This document shows, one piece after another, positions 8,729 through 16,671 of a stretch of 64,000 nt of DNA. The first letter of the stretch is position 1; every line of letters starts with the position of its first letter. The position numbers and the translations under genes are program-made. Source of the stretch: Candidatus Anammoximicrobium sp. (GTDB lineage: Bacteria > Planctomycetota > Planctomycetia > Pirellulales > Pirellulaceae); assembly GCA_012515235.1 (NCBI GenBank), contig JAAYYU010000148.1, positions 62,001 to 126,000 on the forward strand. The letters run 5' to 3'. The notes below the pieces were generated by a model that had not been told where the DNA came from, made no database searches, and saw only the letters and a program-made list of their open reading frames with translations.

Positions 8729-10498
8729 TTAGGCGTCTTCCAGGTAGAACACGAGGTCCTCCAGCTTGGCGGCGATTTCTCGGATTTCTTCGGCCGAGCC
8801 GCCGCCGATGGCGGCTTCGAGTTGTCCGGCAAACTCGCGGATCTCGTCGGCATCCTCGTCGTTGGCGGCTGCGGCGATCTTGCGGGATTTGTCTAGCAGA
8901 CTGCGTGCCTCGGCGATGGCCGCCTCGACTTCGGCGTCCTGGGGCTGTTCGAGCGGCTGGATCTCCCGTTCGGCCGCCTCCACCACTCCGAACATCGACG
9001 CCAGCTTGGTCTTGGCTTCGTCCCGGTTCTTGGCGCGGAACTGCGTGAGGGAGTTGTCGATCGTCAGCTTCTTCTCCAGCGACGTGGCCCGTTCGACCGC
9101 TGTGACGGTCAGGATCCCGTCCAGATTCAGTTCGAAGCGGACCAGCACTTCGTTGCCCTGCGTGGCGTCCTCGTCCAGGCCCTCGAGCATGAACTTGCCG
9201 ACCGACTGGTTGTGCCGCGCGTCCTCGTCTTCGCCCTGCAGGACATGGATCTGGGCTTTCTCTTGCCCGTCCACGCCGGTGTAGTAGATCTCGGAGCGCG
9301 TCGCCGGCAGCGGCGTGTTCCGCTCGATAATCGGCGAAAACAAATGGGGCGAGACGACACCGTGCAGCGGCCCGACGCATTCGATGCCCAGCGTGTGCGG
9401 CGTGATGTCCACCAGCACGGCGCCTACGTCGATCCCGGCAACCAGTCCGCCCTGAACGGCGGCGCCCATGGCCACGCACAGATCCGGATCGATTTCAAAA
9501 TGCGGCGGCTGTCCCAATTGCTCCAGCAGCAAGCGATGGACCAGCGGGGTCCGGCTGCTGCCGCCCACCAAGATCACCTTGTCGATCTGCTCTGCCCGCA
9601 GGCGGGCGTCGTGCAGGGCGGCGTCGACGCATTTGACCGTCTTGTTCAGCAGCGGCTCGATCAGTTCTTCGTAGTCGCGCCGTTCCAGGGTGATCTTCAG
9701 ATTCAGCGGCAGGCCGTCTTTTTCGGCGATGAACTCCTCCGCCAACTCCGTGTAAGCTTCGACCGAAAGCCGTTTTTTGGCCTCTTCGACGGCCTGCAGC
9801 AACCGCGATCTGGCGGTCGGGAGTTCCCGCAGATCGAGGCCGTGCTTGTCCAGGAAGTCTTCGCAGACCCAGACTAGCAGCAGTTCGTCAAAGTCGTCGC
9901 CGCCCAGTTGCGTGTCGCCGTGGCTGGACAGCACTTCGATCACGCCTTGTTCGATTTGCACCACCGAAACGTCGAACGTGCCGCCGCCCAGATCGTACAC
10001 CAGCAGCCGCTCGTGGCGGTCGCTGCGGGGTTCGTACACCAGCGCGGCGGCGGTGGGTTCGTTGATGATCCGCACCACCTCCAGGTCGGCCAGATCGCCG
10101 GCGGCGCGGGTCGCCTCGCGCTGGGTCTCGTTGAAAAACGCGGGCACGGTAATCACGGCTTTGCGGACAGGATGGCCCAAGGCCCGTTCAGCCTGCTCCT
10201 TCAGCGTCCGCAGGATCATGGCGGAGATTTCCTGCGGCGTGTACGCTTGCGGCCCCAGCGGCAGCTTGACATCCTGCCCCATCTGTCGTTTGACGGATTT
10301 CACCGTCCGTTCGGGAGTCAGAACGTATTGGTTGCGGGCGGCCTGCCCGACCAACAACCGGCCTTCGCCGTCCAGTCCGACCACCGACGGCAGGATCGGC
10401 TGGCCGTCGGTCGCCGGCAACATGACCGGCAAGCCGTCCCGGATCACCGACACGGCGCTGTTGGTGGTTCCCAAGTCAATCCCGATAATCGTATCCAT
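8729..10498 (-). CDS. dnaK: Hsp70 / DnaK-type molecular chaperone
   Basis: 589 residues, somewhat shorter than canonical DnaK. ATPase domain shows phosphate-1 IGIDLGTTNSAV (residues 5-16), NEPTAAALVYEP, phosphate-2 YDLGGGTFDVSVV and the adenosine motif ILVGGSSRTPLV. The substrate domain shows DITPHTLGIE and TVTAVERAT. The helical lid ends in YLEDA with no EEVD-like tail. The start is the internal ATG at 10498 with AAAGGAAA upstream, not an earlier in-frame codon. The start overlaps the end of the grpE-like gene by 23 nt, which suggests translational coupling. It folds or remodels client proteins in the cytoplasm with the J- and GrpE-like partners encoded upstream. This may be one of several DnaK paralogues, so the symbol marks the family rather than proven orthology. 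Confidence 0.93.
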   Translation of the reverse strand: MDTIIGIDLGTTNSAVSVIRDGLPVMLPATDGQPILPSVVGLDGEGRLLVGQAARNQYVLTPERTVKSVKRQMGQDVKLPLGPQAYTPQEISAMILRTLKEQAERALGHPVRKAVITVPAFFNETQREATRAAGDLADLEVVRIINEPTAAALVYEPRSDRHERLLVYDLGGGTFDVSVVQIEQGVIEVLSSHGDTQLGGDDFDELLLVWVCEDFLDKHGLDLRELPTARSRLLQAVEEAKKRLSVEAYTELAEEFIAEKDGLPLNLKITLERRDYEELIEPLLNKTVKCVDAALHDARLRAEQIDKVILVGGSSRTPLVHRLLLEQLGQPPHFEIDPDLCVAMGAAVQGGLVAGIDVGAVLVDITPHTLGIECVGPLHGVVSPHLFSPIIERNTPLPATRSEIYYTGVDGQEKAQIHVLQGEDEDARHNQSVGKFMLEGLDEDATQGNEVLVRFELNLDGILTVTAVERATSLEKKLTIDNSLTQFRAKNRDEAKTKLASMFGVVEAAEREIQPLEQPQDAEVEAAIAEARSLLDKSRKIAAAANDEDADEIREFAGQLEAAIGGGSAEEIREIAAKLEDLVFYLEDA

Positions 10499-11375
10499 CG
10501 CAAGTTTCCTTTTCTGACACTGCGTTCGTCCCGTTTTCGCCGGCGGGCAGTCGCCAGCCGGCATCCGCGTCCGGCCCCGCGCCGCTGTCGCCGGAAACAG
10601 GCACTGCGGCGCGCGTCGCGCGGACCTCGGCATAGCGCACGACCTGCCCTCGCCACTCATACCCCGGCCGCAGTTCGTCGACCACGGTCTCCGGAGACGC
10701 ACCCGGTGCGTCGACCAGTTCGATCACCTTCATGCGCGTCGGATCGACTCGCCGGCCCACGCACGCCAGGCGTTCGATCCGGTGTTCGCGCAGCATCCGC
10801 TGCAGTCGTGCGCAGATCAATTGATAGCCTTCTCCCAGCGAGGACAAGGCGGGCGTCTGCGTTTCGGCGAGCTGCCGGCGACAAAACTGCAGCACTTCCG
10901 TCTGCCACGGCCGAGAGCGCCAGCGCTGCCAGGCAGACAGTTGCTTGAAACGCTGCTGCAAGCTTTCCGCCAGCCGGCGTGGCGTTTCCTCCAACAGTCG
11001 CCGTCGCGTGGCGGCGACCGCCGTTTCGCCGCGCCGCAGGGCCTCGTCCAATTCGATCAGCGATTCGACCAGCGGCCGCGCGGCCTGTTCTGCGGCAGCC
11101 GACTCTTGCGGCTGGACGCTGCGCAACTGGTCGATCGCCCGCTCCAGTCCGCCCAGGGCCGTCTGCAGCAATTCCTCCAACCCCCGCGCGCTCTTGGTCT
11201 GCAGTTTCAATTCGTGCCGCAGGGCCGTAAAGGCTTCGATCAACGGCAGCAGGCCGACCGGCGGCGACGGGGCATCCGCCGCAGGCGGCGGCTCCGCAAG
11301 CCGCTCCAGTTCCTGGTTCGTCTGCGTCAACCACTGCTGAAAACGATGCAGAATGTCTTCTGTTTCGAGGCTCAT
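10476..11375 (-). CDS. GrpE-like nucleotide exchange factor
   Basis: 299 residues from the ATG at 11375 (GGAA 6 nt upstream); a TTG at 11387 is an in-frame alternative. A long helical coiled-coil N-terminal part (LIEAFTALRHELKLQTK, LLQTALGGLERAIDQL) precedes a C-terminal segment resembling the GrpE beta domain (TRMKVIELVDAPG, VVDELRPGYEWRG, VVRYAEVRATR). It differs from canonical GrpE in its long central arginine/glutamine-rich helix region and Ala-rich tail. It sits between the J-domain gene and dnaK and overlaps dnaK, so it most likely exchanges ADP for ATP on that Hsp70. The GrpE assignment rests on the C-terminal motif plus context. Confidence 0.78.
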   Translation of the reverse strand: MSLETEDILHRFQQWLTQTNQELERLAEPPPAADAPSPPVGLLPLIEAFTALRHELKLQTKSARGLEELLQTALGGLERAIDQLRSVQPQESAAAEQAARPLVESLIELDEALRRGETAVAATRRRLLEETPRRLAESLQQRFKQLSAWQRWRSRPWQTEVLQFCRRQLAETQTPALSSLGEGYQLICARLQRMLREHRIERLACVGRRVDPTRMKVIELVDAPGASPETVVDELRPGYEWRGQVVRYAEVRATRAAVPVSGDSGAGPDADAGWRLPAGENGTNAVSEKETCDGYDYRD

Positions 11376-11439
11376 CGACGTTTCCAAGCAGGTTTGTCGG
11401 GGAACGGATCGGATCCGGCCGTCCTTGGCAGGCAGCGTG

Positions 11440-11730
11440 CTACGGTTCGCCCAACGACAACAGCACGGAGGTCGGCAGCCGTCGCCTGGTCTGCCGCCGA
11501 CGTTCTGCCGCCAGCAGCGTGTCGATCGTCTCCACCGCGGTCAAATCGAACAGCCGCCGTTCCAAGTGCCGCACGGGATCGCGGAGTTGGTCGTAGGCCG
11601 CGCGAATCTCGGCGAACCGCTTCGGCGCGTGTTCGGGCGGAAACTCCCGGACCAAGGCCAGATACCGCTGGCGGATCAGCTCTTCGCTGGCGTCAGCGGT
11701 CACTCCGAGCACTTCGTAAGGGTCGATCAT
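11440..11730 (-). CDS. Short J-domain co-chaperone with degenerate HPD motif
   Basis: 96 residues. The start is the ATG at 11730, giving MIDPYEVLGVTADASEELI, a textbook J-domain helix I/II beginning. Helix II (RQRYLALVREF) is followed by PPEHAP where canonical J proteins have HPDRNP, then helix III (RFAEIRAAYDQLRDP). The HPD tripeptide, which normally stimulates Hsp70 ATPase activity, is therefore absent. There is no G/F or zinc-finger region; a short basic helical tail follows (AAERRRQTRRRL). It lies 64 nt upstream of the grpE-like gene on the same strand. It is probably the dedicated partner of the Hsp70 in this operon, working either with a non-standard contact or as a non-stimulatory J-like protein. 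Confidence 0.85.
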   Translation of the reverse strand: MIDPYEVLGVTADASEELIRQRYLALVREFPPEHAPKRFAEIRAAYDQLRDPVRHLERRLFDLTAVETIDTLLAAERRRQTRRRLPTSVLLSLGEP

Positions 11731-11836
11731 GATGCATCCCCAGCGTATGGTGTCTCTGTCTCTTGGAACGGCTCGCACATCCTCCAGCCCAGTCCTCCCG
11801 CCACGGAATGGCCGGGCCGATCTTCCTGTCTTGGAC

Positions 11837-14410
11837 CTATCTCCTGCGGCCCGACTTGTGCTTCGGCCCATAGCGTCCTTCGGGCCGCCCAAACGCGCCG
11901 GGGTCCGGCGGACCCAGGATATCCTGCGGCCCCATCTCGCCCGTCGCGATACGTTCCAGCAGTTCTGCCAGGCTGATTCCTCGCTGGGCCGCGGCATGCT
12001 CGAAAGCGTCCATCAGGAAGGGCGGGATCATGCGTTTCAATTCCGCGACATCGAAATCGATCCCCCCATCGAAGTCATCATCGCTGTCGTCCTCGTCGTC
12101 GTATTCCTCGTCCTCGTCGAACTCATCTTCTTCCCAGGCGTCCATCTGGCAGCGTCTTTCGATGGCGTCATGCAGTACGATCATGGCGTCTTTGGCGGTC
12201 CGGACGCACTGGTCCGGCAGCGGTTGCGGCGCCGTCTCGTTCAGTTTCAGTGCCGATTGGAAGTGTCGAAGAGTCTGATCGACATCGACGCCGAGCGGGC
12301 CGTCGTCCATCGCCGCGCGTCCGGCGAGGTAGGGGAACAGCGGTTCTTGGGGGAAACATTTCAGTCCCGTTGAGATCAGCCGATTCCGCAACGCCTGATG
12401 CCGCCAATTCTGCGACAGCGCCGCGAACTGGGCGACGACAACCAGGTCGTCGCGCGTCCAAGCCACGTTTTGACAGCGTTGCAGGTAGTCCATGACCAGC
12501 CGTTGGTGCGTGGCGAATCCCGTGTACTTCGCTTGCTTGGCGGCAAACGGCAGCAGGATTCTGGCCAACTGTCCGGCGGTGTCGCCGCGGCACGTGCCGG
12601 CGATGGCCGTCTTGAAACGCTCGTCGTATTGTTTCTTGACCTCGCGGTTCAGGCCGAACCGGGCGGCGTGTGCGTGCATGGTCAGCCAGGCCGGCGTTGG
12701 GTCCGGCAGTTTGGCCTCGGCCGCCGCGACATACGCCTCCGCCGCTTCCACCGCCTTTGCCTTGTATTCGACGGCGGCCCGCAACAGGTCCAGCCAGTAC
12801 TCCGGTGTGTCGGCAGGCCGCTGCCGCGCCAACGATTCCCACTCCCGCCGGGCCAACTCGAATTTGCGCTGCCTGGCACACAGCCGGACCATCGACACCC
12901 GTTGATTCCACGCCAAATCGACCGTGGAGCGATCGCGCGGCCGCAGTCGCTGCATTTCGTTGGCATGGCGTTCCGCCTTGTCGGGCTTGTCGTCTTCCAG
13001 GTAGTAATGGGCCAGCCAACGGTGCGTTTCGTAGTCGTCAGGGAAGTGCTCTAACAAGGTTTGGAAAACGTTGACCGCTTTTGCATCCTGGTCCAGATTC
13101 AGGTGCAAAGACGCCAGTTCCTTGTAGGCAGTCAACAGTTGCGGCGCCAGGCGGAGACACTCCTGGTAGTAGGCACGCGCCTGGTCACGAAACTCGTCCG
13201 CATCGCCGCTGCCGACGAAGAAGGAAGGAAACGGATTGGACGTTTCCTTGCGATGCGCCCGCACAAGCATGTCGCGGGCCATCCGCTGATAGACGAGGCC
13301 GGCCGCGATGCGGCGTTCGTCTTCGCGGAGGAAATCCCCGGAGAGCAGGTCCTGGCAATAAACCGGCCACCACGACTCATCGTCGTCGCTCTCCTCGGTC
13401 TGCGTCTGTTCGGCCAGCAACGCGCGGGCTCGGTTCCAGCGGGGATCCAACTGCGGCGCCTTGGCGATCGCGATGAATCGGTTCAGGTCGCGTTCCAATC
13501 CCTCTCGGACCAACCGCTTCCAGAGCAGGTCGGTGAGTCGCTCGATCAGCGGACCGTGCGTCTGGGCGAACCGCTTCTGGAACTCACGAAAAACGCGGAA
13601 CGCGCCCGGCCAGTGATTGGCCTGCGCGTGCTCTCCGAGTTGCTTCAGTTGCGCGCACACGGGGTCGCCTTGCGCGGCGTACTCCAAACGCCGCAGGCTG
13701 TTCGCCACGTCGACTGCCGCCTGGTCGGCCGTCAGTTGCCCGCCATGCACCAGCAGCGTCTGGGCGATCCGGAAGGCGGGCCGGCGCGGCTCCAGGCGGT
13801 CCCAGTTGGTCCGCGCCCGGTCCATGTCCCCCGCATAAAAGGCGGACAGTCCGCGAACGAACAGCTTCCAGTCCGCACACGGAGACCGGCGGGCGATGCC
13901 GTTCAGTTGCTCCGCCGCCGCCGTTTCGTCGCCGCGTTCGACGGCCTCCAGCGCCGCGTGAATCCGCTGGCAGTCCTGCCGCAATTCGACGTATTTGTCG
14001 GGAATTCGCTGCGGGTGAGCAACCGTGTGGTCCGCCAATTCGATCAGGAAACCCGAATTGGCGTCCCGCAGGCCCGCCGCATCGGCCGCAGACTGAGGCT
14101 CGGCCACTCCCAGCAAGAAGCCCAGACGCGGCAGCTGGGCCTGCACCTCCGGAACGGTCGTCCCCAACGCCGTCAACTCCGCAAAGACTTCCCTGGCCTG
14201 CTCCGGCAGGTTGGCCTTCCACAGTTGCTCGGCCCGCGCAGCCAACGCCTGTTCCAACAACCGCTGACGTTCCGGAGTGGGGGCCTCGCGAAAACAGACT
14301 CGGGCTTCCTTGAGGGCGTCTTTCAGATTGCCCTTGGCCAGCTCGCGCTGAGCCCGCTGGAAGGGATCGAAGCCTTGCTTCGCGCCGCGCTGCTTTTGTT
14401 TTCTGGACAT
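11837..14410 (-). CDS. Large TPR protein heading the chaperone operon
   Basis: 857 residues from ATG at 14410 (MSRKQKQRGAKQGFDPFQRA); the open frame extends further upstream but that part looks non-coding. Many TPR-like helix pairs are visible, for example LAKGNLKDALKEARVCFREA, YYQECLRLAPQLLTAYKELA, and HLNLDQDAKAVNVFQTLLEH. Near the C-terminus is a very acidic stretch (about 12074-12145) followed by a helical segment and a basic end (KHKSGRRR). There is no signal peptide, so it is cytoplasmic. It is followed after 106 nt by the J-domain gene, all on the minus strand. TPR proteins often tether clients or partners to Hsp70, and the placement suggests a client adaptor. That is inference; I know no described function. 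Confidence 0.85.
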   Translation of the reverse strand: MSRKQKQRGAKQGFDPFQRAQRELAKGNLKDALKEARVCFREAPTPERQRLLEQALAARAEQLWKANLPEQAREVFAELTALGTTVPEVQAQLPRLGFLLGVAEPQSAADAAGLRDANSGFLIELADHTVAHPQRIPDKYVELRQDCQRIHAALEAVERGDETAAAEQLNGIARRSPCADWKLFVRGLSAFYAGDMDRARTNWDRLEPRRPAFRIAQTLLVHGGQLTADQAAVDVANSLRRLEYAAQGDPVCAQLKQLGEHAQANHWPGAFRVFREFQKRFAQTHGPLIERLTDLLWKRLVREGLERDLNRFIAIAKAPQLDPRWNRARALLAEQTQTEESDDDESWWPVYCQDLLSGDFLREDERRIAAGLVYQRMARDMLVRAHRKETSNPFPSFFVGSGDADEFRDQARAYYQECLRLAPQLLTAYKELASLHLNLDQDAKAVNVFQTLLEHFPDDYETHRWLAHYYLEDDKPDKAERHANEMQRLRPRDRSTVDLAWNQRVSMVRLCARQRKFELARREWESLARQRPADTPEYWLDLLRAAVEYKAKAVEAAEAYVAAAEAKLPDPTPAWLTMHAHAARFGLNREVKKQYDERFKTAIAGTCRGDTAGQLARILLPFAAKQAKYTGFATHQRLVMDYLQRCQNVAWTRDDLVVVAQFAALSQNWRHQALRNRLISTGLKCFPQEPLFPYLAGRAAMDDGPLGVDVDQTLRHFQSALKLNETAPQPLPDQCVRTAKDAMIVLHDAIERRCQMDAWEEDEFDEDEEYDDEDDSDDDFDGGIDFDVAELKRMIPPFLMDAFEHAAAQRGISLAELLERIATGEMGPQDILGPPDPGAFGRPEGRYGPKHKSGRRR

Positions 14411-14513
14411 AGGGTGCTTCCGTGCCGAGGAACAGAACCTCCACCGCAAAATCCTAGCACACTGGCCGCTGAAGGCCAACGGGGGCCACGACCCAACCGG
14501 CGCCGGAAGCGGC

Positions 14514-15449
14514 TCAATCGCACGCCGGCGCGTTGCGCAGGGCGGCGGCGGCGTCCTGCAGCGCCTGGCGGGCACGGTCCAGGACGTTCGTCCGGCGGGC
14601 GAAACCGTGGATCAGACCGTCGTAGCGGCGGAGTTCCACCGGCACGCCGGCCGCCCGCAGACGCTGGGCGTACGCTTCGCCCTCGTCCCGCAACGGATCG
14701 TACTCGGCGGTCATGATCAGCGCCGCCGGCAGGCCGCTCAGGTCGGGGGCGCGCAGCGGCGACGCATAGGGCGAGTGGCCGTCGTGGTCGCTATTGAGAT
14801 AGTGATGCCAAGACCAGATCATGGCGGCACGCGTCAAGTGATAGCCGGTCGCGTTCTGGTGGTACGAGGGCGTGTCGAAAGAACAGTCCACGACCGGGTA
14901 CAGCAGGAGTTGGAATGCCAACGGCGGCCCGCCGCGGTCGCGGGCCACCAGGCACACTGAGGCAGCCAGGTTTCCGCCCGCACTGTCGCCCGCCACCGCG
15001 ATGCGTTTGGCGTCCACGCCGATCTCGGCGGCGTGTTCCGAGACCCATTTCGTCGCGGCGTACGCGTCCTCCAGACCCGCCGGAAATTTGTCCTCCGGGG
15101 CCAGACGATAATTCACCGAGACTACGGCGTGTCCCGAGGCGTTGGCTAACTGGCGGCAGTATCCGTCGTGCGTCTCGATGCTGCCCATCACCCAGCCGCC
15201 GCCGTGAAAAAACACCAGCACCGGCAACACGCCTTCGGCGGACGGCCGATACAGGCGGATCCGCAGGCCGCCCGCCGGCCCGGGAATCTCGCGGTCCTCC
15301 CAAAAGGCCACCTCCGGCGGCCGCTCCAGGAAACAACTGCCCAACGCCATCTGGCGGCGCGACTCCTGCGGCGTCATCGCTTCGTACGGCGTCAAATTCG
15401 CCTTTTCCATCTGCTGCAACATCGCGCGCGTCTGCGGATCCAATGGCAT
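14514..15449 (-). CDS. Alpha/beta hydrolase fold-3 esterase (HSL family)
   Basis: 311 residues. The oxyanion motif HGGGW (82-86), nucleophile motif GDSAGG (154-159, Ser156), probable acid Asp251 in DPLRDEG and His281 in GLIHGF make a complete catalytic triad of the hormone-sensitive-lipase / carboxylesterase type. No signal peptide, so probably cytoplasmic. Start at ATG 15449, preceded by GAGGG; a longer in-frame ORF exists but lacks homology-like sequence. It would hydrolyse short-chain acyl or acetyl esters. The neighbouring genes give no specific substrate. The 103 nt between its stop and the TPR gene start suggests it could be read together with the chaperone operon, though function does not connect them. 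Confidence 0.9.
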   Translation of the reverse strand: MPLDPQTRAMLQQMEKANLTPYEAMTPQESRRQMALGSCFLERPPEVAFWEDREIPGPAGGLRIRLYRPSAEGVLPVLVFFHGGGWVMGSIETHDGYCRQLANASGHAVVSVNYRLAPEDKFPAGLEDAYAATKWVSEHAAEIGVDAKRIAVAGDSAGGNLAASVCLVARDRGGPPLAFQLLLYPVVDCSFDTPSYHQNATGYHLTRAAMIWSWHHYLNSDHDGHSPYASPLRAPDLSGLPAALIMTAEYDPLRDEGEAYAQRLRAAGVPVELRRYDGLIHGFARRTNVLDRARQALQDAAAALRNAPACD

Positions 15450-15576
15450 CGCCAACCCTCGTTGGAAATCGAAAGCGGAACAACAAAGAAGTGAATCGAG
15501 GATCGCCGGGCGCTGCACGCCCCGGCGGCGGTTCCCGGTTTGCGTGGAGCGATCGTCGTGCGGCAGGCCCCGGCGT

Positions 15577-16350
15577 TCACTGCTTCGGGTAGTATTCCAT
15601 GAACTCCACGACCGCGCCGTCTGCCGTCTGATAGAAGCCGACCTTGGCGATGCCCGCATCGAAGGGCTCGATCAGGACCTTCAAGCCCTGGGCGGCTGCG
15701 GCGATCGAATCGACGCGGAAGGCGACGTGCGGCTGGTCGCGGACCGGACTCTTGACGGGCGTGTCGGGCTCGAAACGCAGCCACTCCACGCGGTACGGAT
15801 GGGCCGCAATGTCGGTCACCCAGACCTTGGTCGCCGCCACGAACGTCTCGTTGGGCTTCTTCTCGGTGGTGATCAGTCCGATGTGATCAAACTGGAACTT
15901 GCGGCCCGACTGGTTCGCAGAGCCCTGGGGATACTCCATGAACTCGACGGACACGCCGTCTGCGGTTTGAAAGAAAGCGACGCGGGCAATGCCGGCGTCG
16001 AAGGGCTGGGAAACGCACTTCAGCCCTTTCGCGGCCGCGGCCGCCTGCTCGATGCTCTCGACGCGAAAGGCGATGTGGGGATTGCTGCCCTTGAACGGCC
16101 GGTCGGACCGCAACCACTCGACGCCGTACGGATGCTTTTGGAAGTCCGTCACCCAGACCTTGGTCGCCGCCACGAACCGTTCCTCGGGCTGCTTGTCCGG
16201 GGTCCAGATGCCGATGTGCTCGAACTGCTCGACCGGATCGAAGGACGCGGCCGACGGATCGGCTTTGTCTTTCTCGGCCGCCAGCGCCGCCGCCGCCGAA
16301 GAAATGACTGCCAGGCACATACTCGCAACAACGACGCGGAAAATCGGCAT
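15577..16350 (-). CDS. Exported protein with two VOC (glyoxalase-like) domains
   Basis: 257 residues. A signal peptide (residues 1-25, ending AAALAAEK) precedes two homologous VOC halves, about residues 40-140 and 155-257. Each half contains (F/D)HIG(I/L), ERFVAATKVWVTD / ETFVAATKVWVTD, PH(I/V)AFRV(E/D)SI, FDAGIA(R/K)V and a C-terminal VEFMEY. The matching His and Glu at the start and end of each half could bind a metal, as in glyoxalase I and extradiol dioxygenases. Export is unusual for the family. Strong start with AGGAGACG upstream. It lies divergently from pntAA, with no link apparent. The substrate is unknown. Confidence 0.85.
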   Translation of the reverse strand: MPIFRVVVASMCLAVISSAAAALAAEKDKADPSAASFDPVEQFEHIGIWTPDKQPEERFVAATKVWVTDFQKHPYGVEWLRSDRPFKGSNPHIAFRVESIEQAAAAAKGLKCVSQPFDAGIARVAFFQTADGVSVEFMEYPQGSANQSGRKFQFDHIGLITTEKKPNETFVAATKVWVTDIAAHPYRVEWLRFEPDTPVKSPVRDQPHVAFRVDSIAAAAQGLKVLIEPFDAGIAKVGFYQTADGAVVEFMEYYPKQ

Positions 16351-16397
16351 GATTTCGTCTCCTGATGATTCCTGGGGAACAGCTGAAACCGAGTCGA

Positions 16398-16403
16398 ATT
16401 ATA
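16398..16403 (-). promoter_or_regulatory. Possible -10 element of the VOC gene in the divergent gap
   Basis: Read on the minus strand this is TATAAT, 47 nt before the VOC start at 16350. No good -35 hexamer lies 16-18 nt upstream. The 321-nt divergent gap 16351-16671 holds otherwise only the strong GGAGGTG ribosome-binding site of pntAA. Confidence 0.3.
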
Positions 16404-16671
16404 ACAGACCGCAGCGGCCAGGGAAATGAGTTGCCGCTGATCGATCGGCAACGTGCCAAACAAGGACAGACGACGCACCAGCGGACCGCAACTGCTTCGA
16501 CAGCCAGACGGCGACGGCAAAACGGTCGCGACCCTGCCGGCCAGCCGCAAATCGCTGGACCGAAGAGCGGGAGCGGACACGCTGCGAAGTCGTTTGCCAG
16601 GAAAAAAACCGGTGATACAATGACGGGAGTCCGGCGTTTTTCGATTCTCCAGACAGCCACGGAGGTGTCCC

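Noticed and set aside
14411-14575. N-terminal extension of the TPR protein
   Set aside because: The in-frame extension has Pro/Arg-rich non-family composition and overlaps the 3' end of the alpha/beta hydrolase gene; ATG 14410 is preferred.
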